From Variovorax sp. JS1663 (GTDB taxonomy: Bacteria; Pseudomonadota; Gammaproteobacteria; Burkholderiales; Burkholderiaceae_C), in assembly GCF_002157355.1 (NCBI RefSeq), contig NZ_LYMK01000007.1:62001-126000 (forward strand): DNA of 64,000 nt, in the 5' to 3' direction. Under the pieces are notes generated by a model. The model was not told where the DNA came from, did not search any database, and was given only the letters and a program-made list of their open reading frames with translations. The first letter of the stretch is position 1, and every line of letters begins with the position of its first letter. A program made the translations under genes and the position numbers. Positions 10,665-19,051 of the stretch are shown one piece after another.

Positions 10665-11462
10665 ATGAGCGCAAGAAGCATCCAGGAACTATTCGACCTG
10701 AGCGGCAAGACCGCGCTGGTCACCGGCGGCTCGCGCGGCCTCGGCCTGCAGATGGCCCACGCGCTGGGCGAGGCCGGCGCGAAGATCATGCTGAGCTCGC
10801 GCAAGGCCGAGGACCTGGAGCAGGCCGCCGCCGAGCTGCAGTCCGCCGGCATCGACGCACGCTGGATCGCGGCCGACTGCTCGAAGGAGGAGGACACCCG
10901 CCGCCTGGCCGACGAGACCCTGGCGCGCATGGGCGCGGTCGACATCCTGGTCAACAACGCGGGCGCCAGCTGGGGCGCACCGGCCGAGGACCACCCGGTG
11001 GAGGCCTGGGACAAGGTGATGAACCTCAACGTCCGCGGCTACTTCATCCTGGCGCAGCAGGTCGCGCGCGGCTACATGATCCCCAAGAAGAGCGGGCGCA
11101 TCATCAACATCGCTTCCATCGCCGGGCTGAACGGCAACCCGCCCGAGATGCAGACGCTGGCCTACAACACCTCCAAGAGCGCGGTGATCGGCTTCACGCA
11201 CACGCTGGCGGCCGAATGGGGCCGGTACGGCATCAACGTCAACGCGATCTGCCCCGGTTTCTTCATGACCAAGATGGCGGCCGGGCTGATCAAGTCGCTG
11301 GGCGAGGAAAAGATGGCCGCGGCGGCTCCCCTGGGACGCCTGGGCGACGACGAGGACCTCAAGGGCATCACGCTGCTCTATGCCAGCGATGCGGGCAAGC
11401 ACATCACCGGCCAGTGGATGGCGGTGGATGGCGGCGTGAGCGTCGTTCTGGGCGCGGCCTGA
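10665..11462 (+). CDS. SDR-family NAD(P)-dependent oxidoreductase
   Basis: A 265-residue classical short-chain dehydrogenase/reductase. The cofactor motif TGGSRGLG is near residue 20 and NNAGASWG near 94. The catalytic Ser lies in NIASIAGLNG and the Tyr-Lys pair in LAYNTSKSA, with a C-terminal KHITGQWMAVDGG typical of the FabG/gluconate-5-dehydrogenase-like group. GGAGAA stands about 6 bases before the start. The thioesterase gene starts 1 base after the stop, so they are one transcript. In this setting it probably handles a hydroxy- or ketoacyl intermediate, but the substrate is unknown. Confidence 0.92.
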   Translation: MSARSIQELFDLSGKTALVTGGSRGLGLQMAHALGEAGAKIMLSSRKAEDLEQAAAELQSAGIDARWIAADCSKEEDTRRLADETLARMGAVDILVNNAGASWGAPAEDHPVEAWDKVMNLNVRGYFILAQQVARGYMIPKKSGRIINIASIAGLNGNPPEMQTLAYNTSKSAVIGFTHTLAAEWGRYGINVNAICPGFFMTKMAAGLIKSLGEEKMAAAAPLGRLGDDEDLKGITLLYASDAGKHITGQWMAVDGGVSVVLGAA

Positions 11463-11463
11463 C

Positions 11464-11925
11464 ATGGCTTCCGATTCCGACGACCTCAACCTCCGCTCCT
11501 TCACGAGCCGGATCCCGTTCGCTCGCCACCTGGGCTTCAAGATCACGAAGTTCGAGGGCGGCGAATCCGAGATCGAGTACACCCCACAGCCCGAGCATCT
11601 CAACACTTTCGACGTGGCCCACGGCGGTGCCTGCATGACGCTGCTCGACATCACCATGGCCGCAGCGGCGCGCAGCCAGACACCCGAAATTGGCTGCGTC
11701 ACGATCGAGATGAAGACCAGCTTCATGCACCCGTCGGTCGGTCCGCTGCGCGCGCGCGGCCGGCTCATGCACCGCACCGCCACGCTCGCGTTCACCGAGG
11801 CGACGATCTACGATGCACAGGATCGAGCCTGCGCCCATGCCACCGGCACCTTCAAGTACGTGAAGAAGCGCCTGCCCACCGGCCCGGCGAGCGCCAATGA
11901 GATGCGCCCGCCGTCCACCGATTAG
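11464..11925 (+). CDS. PaaI-family hotdog thioesterase
   Basis: A 153-residue single hotdog-fold protein. The helix motif HGGACMTLLDITMAAA, near residues 54-69, is the PaaI/YdiI-type active-site segment. The later beta strands (VTIEMKTSFM) match the family. It would hydrolyse acyl-CoA esters and so release CoA when intermediates accumulate. It lies 1 base after the SDR gene and 9 bases before the oxidoreductase gene, in a packed operon. The ~25-residue C-terminal tail after FKYVKKR looks disordered. Confidence 0.9.
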   Translation: MASDSDDLNLRSFTSRIPFARHLGFKITKFEGGESEIEYTPQPEHLNTFDVAHGGACMTLLDITMAAAARSQTPEIGCVTIEMKTSFMHPSVGPLRARGRLMHRTATLAFTEATIYDAQDRACAHATGTFKYVKKRLPTGPASANEMRPPSTD

Positions 11926-11934
11926 GAGACCCCC

Positions 11935-12951
11935 ATGCCCACCAACCGCCAGCAACTGCTCGACAACCGACCCGAGGGCGAGGCCGTCGCCTCCAACTTC
12001 AAGCTGGTCAGCAGCGAGACGCCGGCGCTCCAGGACAACCAGGTCCTGGTGCGCCACCACTACATGAGCCTGGACCCGTACATGCGCGGCCGCATGAACG
12101 ATGCCAAGAGCTACGCCCAGCCGCAGCCCCTGGGCCAGGTGATGCAGGGCGGCACCGCCGGCGAGGTGGTCGAGAGCCGCCATCCCAAGTTCGCCGCGGG
12201 CGACAAAGTGGTGGGCTTCGGCGGCTGGCAGGAGTACAGCGTGGTCGATGCCTCGCAGCCCGGCATGCTCCGGAAGGTCGACACCACCCACGTGCCGCTG
12301 TCGCACTACCTCGGCGCAGTCGGCATGCCCGGCGTGACGGCCTGGTACGGCCTGGTGAAGATCATCCAGCCCAAGGCCGGCGAGACCCTGGTGGTCACGG
12401 CCGCCAGCGGCGCGGTCGGCAGCGCCTTCGGCGCGCTGGCCAAGGCGCGCGGCTGCCGCGTGGTCGGCATCGCGGGCGGTCCAGACAAGTGCCGCTACGT
12501 CAAGGAAGAACTGGGCTTCGATGCCTGCATCGACTACCGGCAGTATCCCGACGCGAAGAGCATGAGCGCTGCGCTGAAGGAGGCCTGCCCCGGCGGCATC
12601 GACGGCTACTTCGAGAACGTCGGCGGCTACATCTTCGACGCGGCGCTGACGCGCACCAACGCCTTCGCGCGCATTGCGCTGTGCGGCATGATCGCGGGCT
12701 ACGACGGCCAGCCGCTGCCGCTGGCCAATCCAGCGCTGCTGCTGGTCAACCGCATCAAGCTCGAAGGCTTCATCGTCAGCGAGCACATGGACGTCTGGCC
12801 CGAGGCGCTGGCCGAGCTGGGCCAGTTGGTCGGCACCGGCAAGCTCAAGCCGCGCGAGTCTGTCGCGCAGGGCATCGAGGCGGCGCCGGAGGCATTCCTG
12901 GGCCTGCTCAAGGGCAAGAATTTCGGCAAGCAACTGGTCAAGCTGATCTAG
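11935..12951 (+). CDS. NADP-dependent MDR oxidoreductase (CurA/YncB-like)
   Basis: A 338-residue zinc-independent medium-chain dehydrogenase/reductase. The N-terminus reads like the leukotriene B4 12-hydroxydehydrogenase/CurA group, with SLDPYMRGRMN near residues 44-54. The cofactor motif VTAASGAVGS is near residue 155 and the FENVGG segment near residue 222. No zinc ligands of the alcohol-dehydrogenase type are present. Such enzymes reduce the double bond of alpha,beta-unsaturated ketones or aldehydes using NADPH. It starts 9 bases after the thioesterase, with AGGAG 8 bases before the ATG. Confidence 0.9.
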   Translation: MPTNRQQLLDNRPEGEAVASNFKLVSSETPALQDNQVLVRHHYMSLDPYMRGRMNDAKSYAQPQPLGQVMQGGTAGEVVESRHPKFAAGDKVVGFGGWQEYSVVDASQPGMLRKVDTTHVPLSHYLGAVGMPGVTAWYGLVKIIQPKAGETLVVTAASGAVGSAFGALAKARGCRVVGIAGGPDKCRYVKEELGFDACIDYRQYPDAKSMSAALKEACPGGIDGYFENVGGYIFDAALTRTNAFARIALCGMIAGYDGQPLPLANPALLLVNRIKLEGFIVSEHMDVWPEALAELGQLVGTGKLKPRESVAQGIEAAPEAFLGLLKGKNFGKQLVKLI

Positions 12952-12976
12952 GCGCCGGCGCGCCAGGGAGACCGCG

Positions 12977-14689
12977 ATGGACGCGACGCACGAGGTCTTC
13001 AACCAGCCCACGCCGCTGGCGGGCTACAACCTGTTCGAGACGAACAGGGCCTTGCGCGATGCGCTGAAATTCAACGCGCCGCAGTTGCAGCTCGCGCCGC
13101 TGGAACACCTCGGCGGCGTGCTCGGCTCGGCCGAGATGCAGGCGCATGCGCGGCTGGCCAACACGAACGCGCCGGTGCTGCACACGCACGACCGCTTTGG
13201 CCGGCGCATTGATGAGGTGGAGTTCCATCCGAGCTACCACGCGTTGATGAAGGCGGCGGTGGGCGCGGGGCTGCATGGCACGCCGTGGGGGAGCCCCCAC
13301 CCTAACCCTCCCCCAGCGGGGGAGGGAACCGATGCCTTGCTCCCTCCCCCGCTGGGAGAGGGCCGGGGTGGGGGCAGCCCCCACGTCCAGCGCGCCGCCG
13401 GCTTCATGCTCTTCACCGAGCTCGAGCCCTCGATCCTGTGCCCGATCTCGATGAGCTACGCCGTCACGCCCGCGCTGCGCGGCAATGCGGCCGTCTTCGC
13501 CGACTGGGCTCCCAAGCTCGCCAGCCTCTGGTACGACCCGCAGCTGAAGCCCTGGCGCGACAAGCCCGGCCTCACCATGGGCATGGGCATGACCGAGAAG
13601 CAGGGCGGCTCCGACGTGCGGGCCAACACGACGCGCGCCGTGCGCGCCGGCAGCGACGCCTGGGGCGAGCGCTACGAGATCACCGGCCACAAGTGGTTCT
13701 TCTCCGCGCCGATGTGCGACGCCTTCCTGGTGCTGGCGCAGGCGCCCGCCGGCCTGAGCTGCTTCTTCCTGCCGCGCGTGCTGGAAGACGGCAGCCGCAA
13801 TGCGATCCGCATCCAGCGCCTGAAGGACAAGCTGGGCAACAAGGCCAACGCGAGCTCCGAGGTCGAGTTCCACGGCGCCAGTGCCTGGCTGGTGGGCGAG
13901 GAGGGCCGCGGCATCCCGCAGATCCTCGAGATGGGCACCATGACCCGGCTCGACTGCGCCCTGGGCACCAGCGGCCTGATGCGCCAGGCCCTGAGCCTTG
14001 CGCTGCACCACACGCACCAGCGCCAGGCCTTCGGCAAGCCACTGGTCGAGCAGCCGCTGATGAAGAACGTGCTGGCCGACATCGCGCTCGAGAGCGAGGC
14101 CGCCACCGCGCTCGCCATCCGCCTGGCGCGCGCCTTCGACCGCCCGCTAGACGCGCACGAGCGCCTGATGGCGCGCCTGCTCACGCCGGTTGCCAAGTTC
14201 TGGATCTGCAAGCGCGGCAGCCACCTCGCCCAGGAGGCGATGGAGTGCCTCGGCGGCAACGGCTACGTGGAGGAGGGCGGCGAGGGCGTGATGGCGCGCG
14301 TCTACCGCGAGATGCCGCTCAATTCCATCTGGGAGGGCGCCGGCAACATCATGGCGCTGGACCTGTTGCGTGCCACGCGCAAGGGGGACGCCGTCGCCGC
14401 GCTGGCGCAGGAGCTGGCGCCGGCGCGTGGCAGCCACGCCGCGCTCGACCGCCTGGCCGACGCGCTGCCCGGACGCATCGAGGCCATGGCCACCGAGGTC
14501 GAGGCGCGCCGCCTCGCACAGGACCTGGCGCTCGCGGTGCAGGCTGCGCTGCTGGTGCGGACCGCGCCTTCGGCGGTGTCGAATGCCTTCTGCGCCTCGC
14601 GCCTCGGCGGCGACTGGGGCCACGCTTTCGGCACCCTGGGCGCCAGCACCGATTTCGACGCGATCATCGCGCGCGCGTGCCCACAATAA
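12977..14689 (+). CDS. AidB-like acyl-CoA dehydrogenase with an in-frame repeat insertion
   Basis: A 570-residue FAD protein of the AidB/isovaleryl-CoA-dehydrogenase-like branch. It has an AidB-type N-terminal domain, GMTEKQGGSDVRAN (FAD/substrate loop), and MPLNSIWEGAGN with the conserved glutamate near the C-terminal core. Residues 105-135 do not belong to the fold. They are encoded by a palindromic intergenic-type repeat and read as proline- and glycine-rich sequence (PHPNPPPAGEGT, LLPPPLGEG), placed between HGTPW and HVQRAAGFML, which are adjacent in the family. Without them the length (~539) would be normal for AidB. The frame is kept, so the protein may still fold with a surface loop. 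It follows the MDR gene by 25 bases. Confidence 0.9.
   Translation: MDATHEVFNQPTPLAGYNLFETNRALRDALKFNAPQLQLAPLEHLGGVLGSAEMQAHARLANTNAPVLHTHDRFGRRIDEVEFHPSYHALMKAAVGAGLHGTPWGSPHPNPPPAGEGTDALLPPPLGEGRGGGSPHVQRAAGFMLFTELEPSILCPISMSYAVTPALRGNAAVFADWAPKLASLWYDPQLKPWRDKPGLTMGMGMTEKQGGSDVRANTTRAVRAGSDAWGERYEITGHKWFFSAPMCDAFLVLAQAPAGLSCFFLPRVLEDGSRNAIRIQRLKDKLGNKANASSEVEFHGASAWLVGEEGRGIPQILEMGTMTRLDCALGTSGLMRQALSLALHHTHQRQAFGKPLVEQPLMKNVLADIALESEAATALAIRLARAFDRPLDAHERLMARLLTPVAKFWICKRGSHLAQEAMECLGGNGYVEEGGEGVMARVYREMPLNSIWEGAGNIMALDLLRATRKGDAVAALAQELAPARGSHAALDRLADALPGRIEAMATEVEARRLAQDLALAVQAALLVRTAPSAVSNAFCASRLGGDWGHAFGTLGASTDFDAIIARACPQ
13286..13382 (+). repeat. Palindromic intergenic-type repeat inside a coding sequence
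   Basis: Two long complementary arms, about 13286-13327 (with CCCTCCCCCAGCGGGGGAGG) and 13340-13382 (with CCTCCCCCGCTGGGAGAGGG, then GGGGTGGGGGC), flank a ~12-base loop. I recognise this as a type of dispersed GC-rich palindrome found between genes of many proteobacteria; here it lies in frame inside the AidB-like gene. The net insertion is 93 bases, a multiple of three, and contains no stop in the coding frame. Confidence 0.8.
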
Positions 14690-14727
14690 AGCAAGTAGCC
14701 AAGAAGCCTCGATACCCAAGGAGTCCC

Positions 14728-15666
14728 ATGGCCGACCTGATCCTCCATCACTACGCCACCTCGCCCTTCTCCGAGAAGCTGCGCCTGATCCTGGGCTACA
14801 AGAAGCTGGCCTGGAAGTCGGTGATCATTCCGCAGATCGCGCCCAAACCGGAACTGGCGGCACTCACCGGCGGCTACCGCCGCACGCCGGTGCTGCAGAT
14901 CGGCGCCGACATCTACTGCGACACCGCGCTCATCTGCGACGTGCTGGAGCACGTCGCCCCCATGCCCTCGATCTACCCCGAGCCGGGCAAGGGCCTGGAG
15001 CGGGTGGTCGCACAGTGGGGCGACAGCACCCTGTTCTGGGCCGCGATGGGCTACAGCTTCAGCGGCAAAGGCCAGGCCGACATCTTCGCGAACACGCCGC
15101 CCGAGACGGCCCGCGCCTTCGCCGAAGACCGCAAGGCGATGAGCGTCAACATGGTCCGCCACCGCCCGGGCGACGCCGCAGCCGCCTACAAGTCCTACCT
15201 GCGGCGCCTGTCCGACATGCTGGACGACACCGACTACCTGCTGGGCGCCTATCCGACGGTGGCCGATTTCGCCTGCTACCACCCGCTGTGGTTCACCCGC
15301 AAGCGCACGCCCTCGATGGCCGGCGTCCTGCAGTTCACGCCGGCGGTGGGGGACTGGATGGACCGCATGGCCGCGATCGGCCACGGCACGATGGAGAGCT
15401 TCGACGCGGCCCAGGCCATCGCGGTGGCCGCCGCCTCGACGCCGCACACGCTGCTGTCGGACAGCACTTTCCAGGACGAGCACGGCATTGCACTGGGCAC
15501 GCACGTGACGGTGGCGGCCGAGAGCTTCGGCCCCGAGCCCAGCGAGGGCGAGCTGATCGCCGCGACGCGCACGCACTACACGCTGCGCCGCAAGGATGCC
15601 CGCGGGGGCACGGTGCACGTGCACTTCCCACGCGTCGGCTACACGCTGCGGAAGCTGGAACCTTAG
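14728..15666 (+). CDS. Glutathione S-transferase family protein
   Basis: A 312-residue protein with a thioredoxin-fold GST N-terminal domain (about 1-78; HHYATSPFSEKLRLILGYKK and, later, TPVLQIGADIYCDTALIC with the glutathione-binding cis-Pro and Asp-Thr region). A helical GST C-terminal domain follows (about 95-215). The last ~95 residues are an extra beta-rich extension (VTVAAESFGPEPSEGELIA), which is longer than ordinary ~210-residue GSTs. The start at 14728 has AAGGAG 6 bases before it. It comes 38 bases after the AidB-like gene, so probably the same transcript. The function is likely conjugation or isomerisation of a reactive catabolic intermediate; the substrate is unknown. Confidence 0.88.
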   Translation: MADLILHHYATSPFSEKLRLILGYKKLAWKSVIIPQIAPKPELAALTGGYRRTPVLQIGADIYCDTALICDVLEHVAPMPSIYPEPGKGLERVVAQWGDSTLFWAAMGYSFSGKGQADIFANTPPETARAFAEDRKAMSVNMVRHRPGDAAAAYKSYLRRLSDMLDDTDYLLGAYPTVADFACYHPLWFTRKRTPSMAGVLQFTPAVGDWMDRMAAIGHGTMESFDAAQAIAVAAASTPHTLLSDSTFQDEHGIALGTHVTVAAESFGPEPSEGELIAATRTHYTLRRKDARGGTVHVHFPRVGYTLRKLEP

Positions 15667-15766
15667 CTCTCCCCCAGGCTTCGCGCACTTCGTGTCGCTT
15701 TCGCCAACCCCCTTCCGGGGGCAACACCAGCGGCCCGGCGAGGCCGGTTCCGCGGTGTTCCACGCA
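15667..15766 (+). repeat. Dispersed intergenic repeat between GST and SDR genes
   Basis: The stretch starting CTCCCCCAGGCTTCGCGCAC, with CCCCCTTCCGGGGGCAACACC in the middle and GCGGCCCGGCGAGGCCGGTT near its end, contains several short palindromes. I recognise it from memory as an intergenic element of Variovorax-like genomes. It fills the gap between the two genes and could fold as RNA and affect messenger stability. Confidence 0.55.
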
Positions 15767-15783
15767 ACCACAAGGATGTACAG

Positions 15784-16689
15784 ATGATTCAGGATTTCAA
15801 GGGCACCACCGCCGTCCTCACCGGCGCCGGTTCCGGCTTCGGCCTCGAATGCGCCCGCATCGGCGCGGCACGCGGCATGAACCTGGTGCTGGTCGACGTG
15901 CAGCAGGACGCACTGGACCGCGCTGCCGCCGAGATGGAAGCGGCCGGCGCGCAGGTGCTGGCGCGCAAGGTCGACGTCTCGGATGCGGCGCAGATGGAAG
16001 AGCTCGCACAGGCGGTCAAGGAGCGCTTCGGCGCACCGCACTTCGTGTTCAACAACGCGGGCGTGGGCGCCGGCGGCCTGGTGTGGGAGAACACCGTGGC
16101 CGACTGGGAATGGGTGCTCGGCGTCGACCTCTGGGGCGTGGTGCACGGCGTGCGGCTGTTCACGCCGATGATGCTGGAGGCCGCCGCGAAGGACCCGGCG
16201 TACCGCGGCCACATCGTCAACACGGCCAGCATGGCGGGCCTTCTGACGCCGCCCAACATGGGCATCTACAACACCGCCAAGGCCGCGGTGGTAAGCCTGA
16301 CCGAAACGCTCTACCAGGACCTCAAGCTGATCACCGACCAGGTCGGCGCCAGCCTGCTGTGCCCGTACTTCGTGCCCACCGGCATCACCAGCAGCGAGCG
16401 CAACCGCCCGGGCGCGCTGGCCGCGGACAAGCCGACGAAGAGCCAGCTGATCGGCCAGGCGATGAGCAACAAGGCGGTCAGCAGCGGCAAAATCACCGCG
16501 GCGGAGGTGGGGCACAAAGTCTTCGAGGCCATCAGCGCCAACCAGTTCTACGTGTTCAGCCATCCCAAGGCGCTGGGCAACGTGAAGAGCCGCATGGAAA
16601 ACATCGTCGCCATCACCAATCCTGCCGATCCCTTCCTGGAGCGGCCCGATATCGGCGCGCAGCTGCGCGCCCAGCTGCGCGCGAGCTGA
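15784..16689 (+). CDS. SDR-family oxidoreductase
   Basis: A 301-residue short-chain dehydrogenase. The cofactor motif TGAGSGFG is near residue 13, NNAGVGAGG near residue 91, the catalytic serine in NTASMAG and Tyr-Lys in IYNTAKAA. The C-terminal ~80 residues extend beyond the classical 250-residue core, with a helical tail (SRMENIVAITNPADPF). It is likely NAD(P)-dependent with an alcohol or ketone substrate. It follows the repeat after the GST gene and is the last gene of the catabolic run; AAGGATG stands just before the start region. Confidence 0.91.
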   Translation: MIQDFKGTTAVLTGAGSGFGLECARIGAARGMNLVLVDVQQDALDRAAAEMEAAGAQVLARKVDVSDAAQMEELAQAVKERFGAPHFVFNNAGVGAGGLVWENTVADWEWVLGVDLWGVVHGVRLFTPMMLEAAAKDPAYRGHIVNTASMAGLLTPPNMGIYNTAKAAVVSLTETLYQDLKLITDQVGASLLCPYFVPTGITSSERNRPGALAADKPTKSQLIGQAMSNKAVSSGKITAAEVGHKVFEAISANQFYVFSHPKALGNVKSRMENIVAITNPADPFLERPDIGAQLRAQLRAS

Positions 16690-16810
16690 GCACAAGGCGG
16701 CACGATCGATCGCGTGTCGGCCCCAGGCGGGCAGGCACGTAGGCCGCCGCTGGCAGACAGCAGGGCCACTTTGGCGACACTGGCCGGATGACTGTTCGCC
16801 TTCGACCCCG

Positions 16811-17281
16811 GTGATGCAGCAGGTCCATGCCATGGCTGCCCCCGCGCAGCACGCGCACGGTCCGGCGCGCGCGCACCTCACCAAGGCCGATCTCGGCGCC
16901 CAGCTGGCCCGCCGCGCCGACGAATGGGTGCGGCATGCCGAGCCCGGCGATCTGCTGCATGTGCTGCTCTGCGGCGGCTTCGGACCGGTGATCGAGGAGG
17001 AGGGCGGGCGTGTGCGCACCGGCATCGAGCTCGGCGGCGCGCCGGGCCCCTTGTCGCGGATCGGCATCATCTGGTCCGACCTCCCTCCCACCGAAACACT
17101 GCCCATCGTTGCCATGGTCTGGGAGGCCACGCCGCCGCCCGCGGACAGCCGTCTCTGGGAGGCCTGGCTGGCGCTCGACGGGCATGCGCGGGAAGGGGCG
17201 CGCCGCTTCCTGCATGACGAGATCGGCCAGAACATCACCCTCTTCGAGGTCTGCGCCGAAGCATGGCTTCGCGAGAATTAA
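16811..17281 (+). CDS. Hypothetical protein
   Basis: A 156-residue soluble protein of unknown function, without signal peptide or membrane helix. The sequence has acidic and Trp-rich stretches (WVRHAEPGDLLHVLLCGGFG, IGIIWSDLPP, RLWEAWLALDG) and looks like a genuine globular protein. The start is uncertain: GTG at 16811, ATG at 16814 and ATG at 16832 are all possible, and none has a strong ribosome site. A 121-base gap separates it from the SDR gene upstream. Confidence 0.6.
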   Translation: MMQQVHAMAAPAQHAHGPARAHLTKADLGAQLARRADEWVRHAEPGDLLHVLLCGGFGPVIEEEGGRVRTGIELGGAPGPLSRIGIIWSDLPPTETLPIVAMVWEATPPPADSRLWEAWLALDGHAREGARRFLHDEIGQNITLFEVCAEAWLREN

Positions 17282-17621
17282 ACCCTTCGTAGTATCTGTT
17301 GCATTCGGTTGTAACCCCCTGCTTCTTCAACAGGCAATCCGGCGGGAACCCTTGTGGGACAAGGCTTCGCGCACTTGCTCATGCAGTTTTCCACAAGCTT
17401 TTCCACCTTCCGCGGGGACATGTCCAACGCTGTGGCCCGCCAACTGTTTCGCGAAAACTGCACTTGATCGGGCGGGTGCGGACTACCCTGACCGGATGCG
17501 CCCAAGATCTGCAGGGGGATTGCAAGGCGCCACTGGAGCGGGCTTATACTGAACCAGTCGGTTATGTTTTTGCGCACCTGCTGTGTGCCGCATGTTTGCC
17601 AACCCACCCAAGGAGATCTGC
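17282..17621 (+). promoter_or_regulatory. Intergenic region with promoter and operator before the DUF1428 gene
   Basis: A 340-base gap without a credible gene. Near its end, TTGCAA (17520-17525) and TATACT (17545-17550) form a sigma70-like promoter with a rather long 19-base spacer. Directly after it, AACC-AGTC-GGTT (17552-17563) is a short dyad placed over the expected start point, as in TetR-type repression. Further upstream a 9-base inverted repeat (GCAGTTTTC at 17383-17391, GAAAACTGC at 17453-17461) spans 61 bases. A good ribosome site AGGAG precedes the gene start. Confidence 0.4.
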
Positions 17622-17981
17622 ATGGCTTACGTCGATGGATATGTTCTTCCGGTCCCCAAGCGCAACATCGAGCAGTACCGCGAGATGGCCACCAAGGCAG
17701 GCAAGATCTGGCGCGAGCACGGTGCCCTTGAGTACCGCGAATGCGTGGCCGATGACGTGAAATCCGGCGAGGTCACCTCCTTCCCGCAGGCCGTGATCCT
17801 GAAGGACGACGAGGCGGTGATCTTTTCGTACATCGTGTTCGAGTCGCGCGCCCACCGCGACGAGGTGAACGCCAAGGTGATGGCCGACCCCCGCCTGGCC
17901 GACATGATGGACCCCAAGACCTTGCCTTTTGACGGCAAGCGCATGTTCTGGGGTGGCTTCGAGACGCTGGTCTCGGTCTGA
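17622..17981 (+). CDS. DUF1428 domain protein (YbaA-like)
   Basis: A 119-residue protein of the DUF1428 family (dimeric alpha-beta barrel fold). It starts MAYVDGYVLPVPK and has WREHGALEYRECVADDVKSG in the middle and KRMFWGGFETLV at the end, all characteristic of this family; the biochemical role is unknown. The ATG at 17622 is preceded by AAGGAGATCTGC, a strong ribosome site. It is probably monocistronic, as the next gene is on the other strand 15 bases after its stop. Confidence 0.92.
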   Translation: MAYVDGYVLPVPKRNIEQYREMATKAGKIWREHGALEYRECVADDVKSGEVTSFPQAVILKDDEAVIFSYIVFESRAHRDEVNAKVMADPRLADMMDPKTLPFDGKRMFWGGFETLVSV

Positions 17982-17996
17982 CGACGACGCTCGCGC

Positions 17997-18929
17997 TCAG
18001 GCTCCGCCGGCCTGGGCAGCGATCCATGCCCAGACGGCCTGGATCGCCGGCTCGCGTTCCCTGCCCCTGGCTGCAGCCAGGAAGTAGCTGCCGGTCTCGA
18101 GCACCGGCCCGAAGGGCTGCAGCAGCGCGCCGCTTGCCAGTTCCCCTTCCGTGAGTGTCAGGCTCAGCAGCGCCACGCCCTGGCCGGCGAGCGCGGCCAG
18201 CAGCGCATGCGTCTCGTCCGAGAAGGACAGGCCGGACGAGGCCGCGCCGCGCGTGCGCGCGCTGGGCTGAACGAGGCCCGCCTGCTCGAACCAGCGAGGC
18301 CAGACGGCCGGCGCCTGCGCATTCGGCTGCCAGTCGCAGTGGATCAGCCGGTGCTTCGACACATCCCGCGCGCGCCGCAGGCCGAGTGCCGGGCTGCACA
18401 TCGGCGCATAGCGCTCGGGCATCAGTTCGGCCGTCGCGAGGCCCGGCCAGTTGCCGCGGCCGGAACGGATGGCGAGGTCCGCATCACCGCGCACCAGGTC
18501 GACCAGCGTATCGCTCGCATGCAATCGCAACTCGATGCCGGGGCAGGCCGCGCGAAAGGCCGCCAGGCGCGGCAACACCCACTTGGCAGCAAAGGCAGTG
18601 TTGGTGCTCAGCGTCACGGTCTCGGCTGCGGCACGCGTTCGCAGCGCCCGGACGCCGGCTTCGATCTGATCGAAGCCCTCGCGCAATGCATGAAACAGCC
18701 CCAGGCCCGCGGGCGTCAGCGCCAGTTGCCGTGTGAGGCGGTGGAACAGCGGCTGGCCCAGGCTCGCCTCGAGGCCGCGCACCTGGTGGCTGATGGCCGT
18801 GGGCGTGACCGACAGTTCGGCCGCCGCGCGCTGGAAGCTCGAATGCGCCGCTGCGGCCTCGAAGGCCCGCAGCGCCGACAGGGGCGGTAGGCGCCGGCTT
18901 GGCCTGACAGGTGAATTCAAATCATCCAT
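17997..18929 (-). CDS. LysR-family transcriptional regulator (GcvA-like)
   Basis: A 310-residue LysR regulator. The N-terminal winged helix-turn-helix (about 15-75: LSALRAFEAAAAHSSFQRAA, TPTAISHQVRGLE) matches the GcvA-type subgroup, followed by the periplasmic-binding-like effector domain (TVTLSTNTAFAAKWVLPRL). It is divergent from the azoreductase gene with a 122-base gap, the usual arrangement for a LysR regulator controlling its neighbour. The inducer cannot be deduced. Confidence 0.92.
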   Translation of the reverse strand: MDDLNSPVRPSRRLPPLSALRAFEAAAAHSSFQRAAAELSVTPTAISHQVRGLEASLGQPLFHRLTRQLALTPAGLGLFHALREGFDQIEAGVRALRTRAAAETVTLSTNTAFAAKWVLPRLAAFRAACPGIELRLHASDTLVDLVRGDADLAIRSGRGNWPGLATAELMPERYAPMCSPALGLRRARDVSKHRLIHCDWQPNAQAPAVWPRWFEQAGLVQPSARTRGAASSGLSFSDETHALLAALAGQGVALLSLTLTEGELASGALLQPFGPVLETGSYFLAAARGREREPAIQAVWAWIAAQAGGA

Positions 18930-18958
18930 GTGGAAGAAATCGTCGTTTGTGATGGAAG

Positions 18959-18982
18959 TGAGTCAATCCTAGATTTGTCTCA
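18959..18982. promoter_or_regulatory. LysR operator candidate between the divergent genes
   Basis: An imperfect dyad, TGAGTCAATC followed by CTA and GATTTGTCTCA, in the gap between the LysR gene and azoR. The AATC-N3-GATT core and the TGAG/CTCA ends fit the loose dyads bound by LysR proteins. Assignment rests on position and symmetry only. Confidence 0.3.
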
Positions 18983-19051
18983 GGCGAGCGAGCGAACAAG
19001 GGTACGACACGCGAGCCGCTCTCATCCATCCATTCCACGAAAGCCTTCTTC

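Noticed and set aside
17383..17409. TTTTCCACA/TTTTCCACC words resembling DnaA boxes
   Set aside because: There are only two imperfect copies with no AT-rich unwinding element or origin-linked genes, so no origin is claimed.
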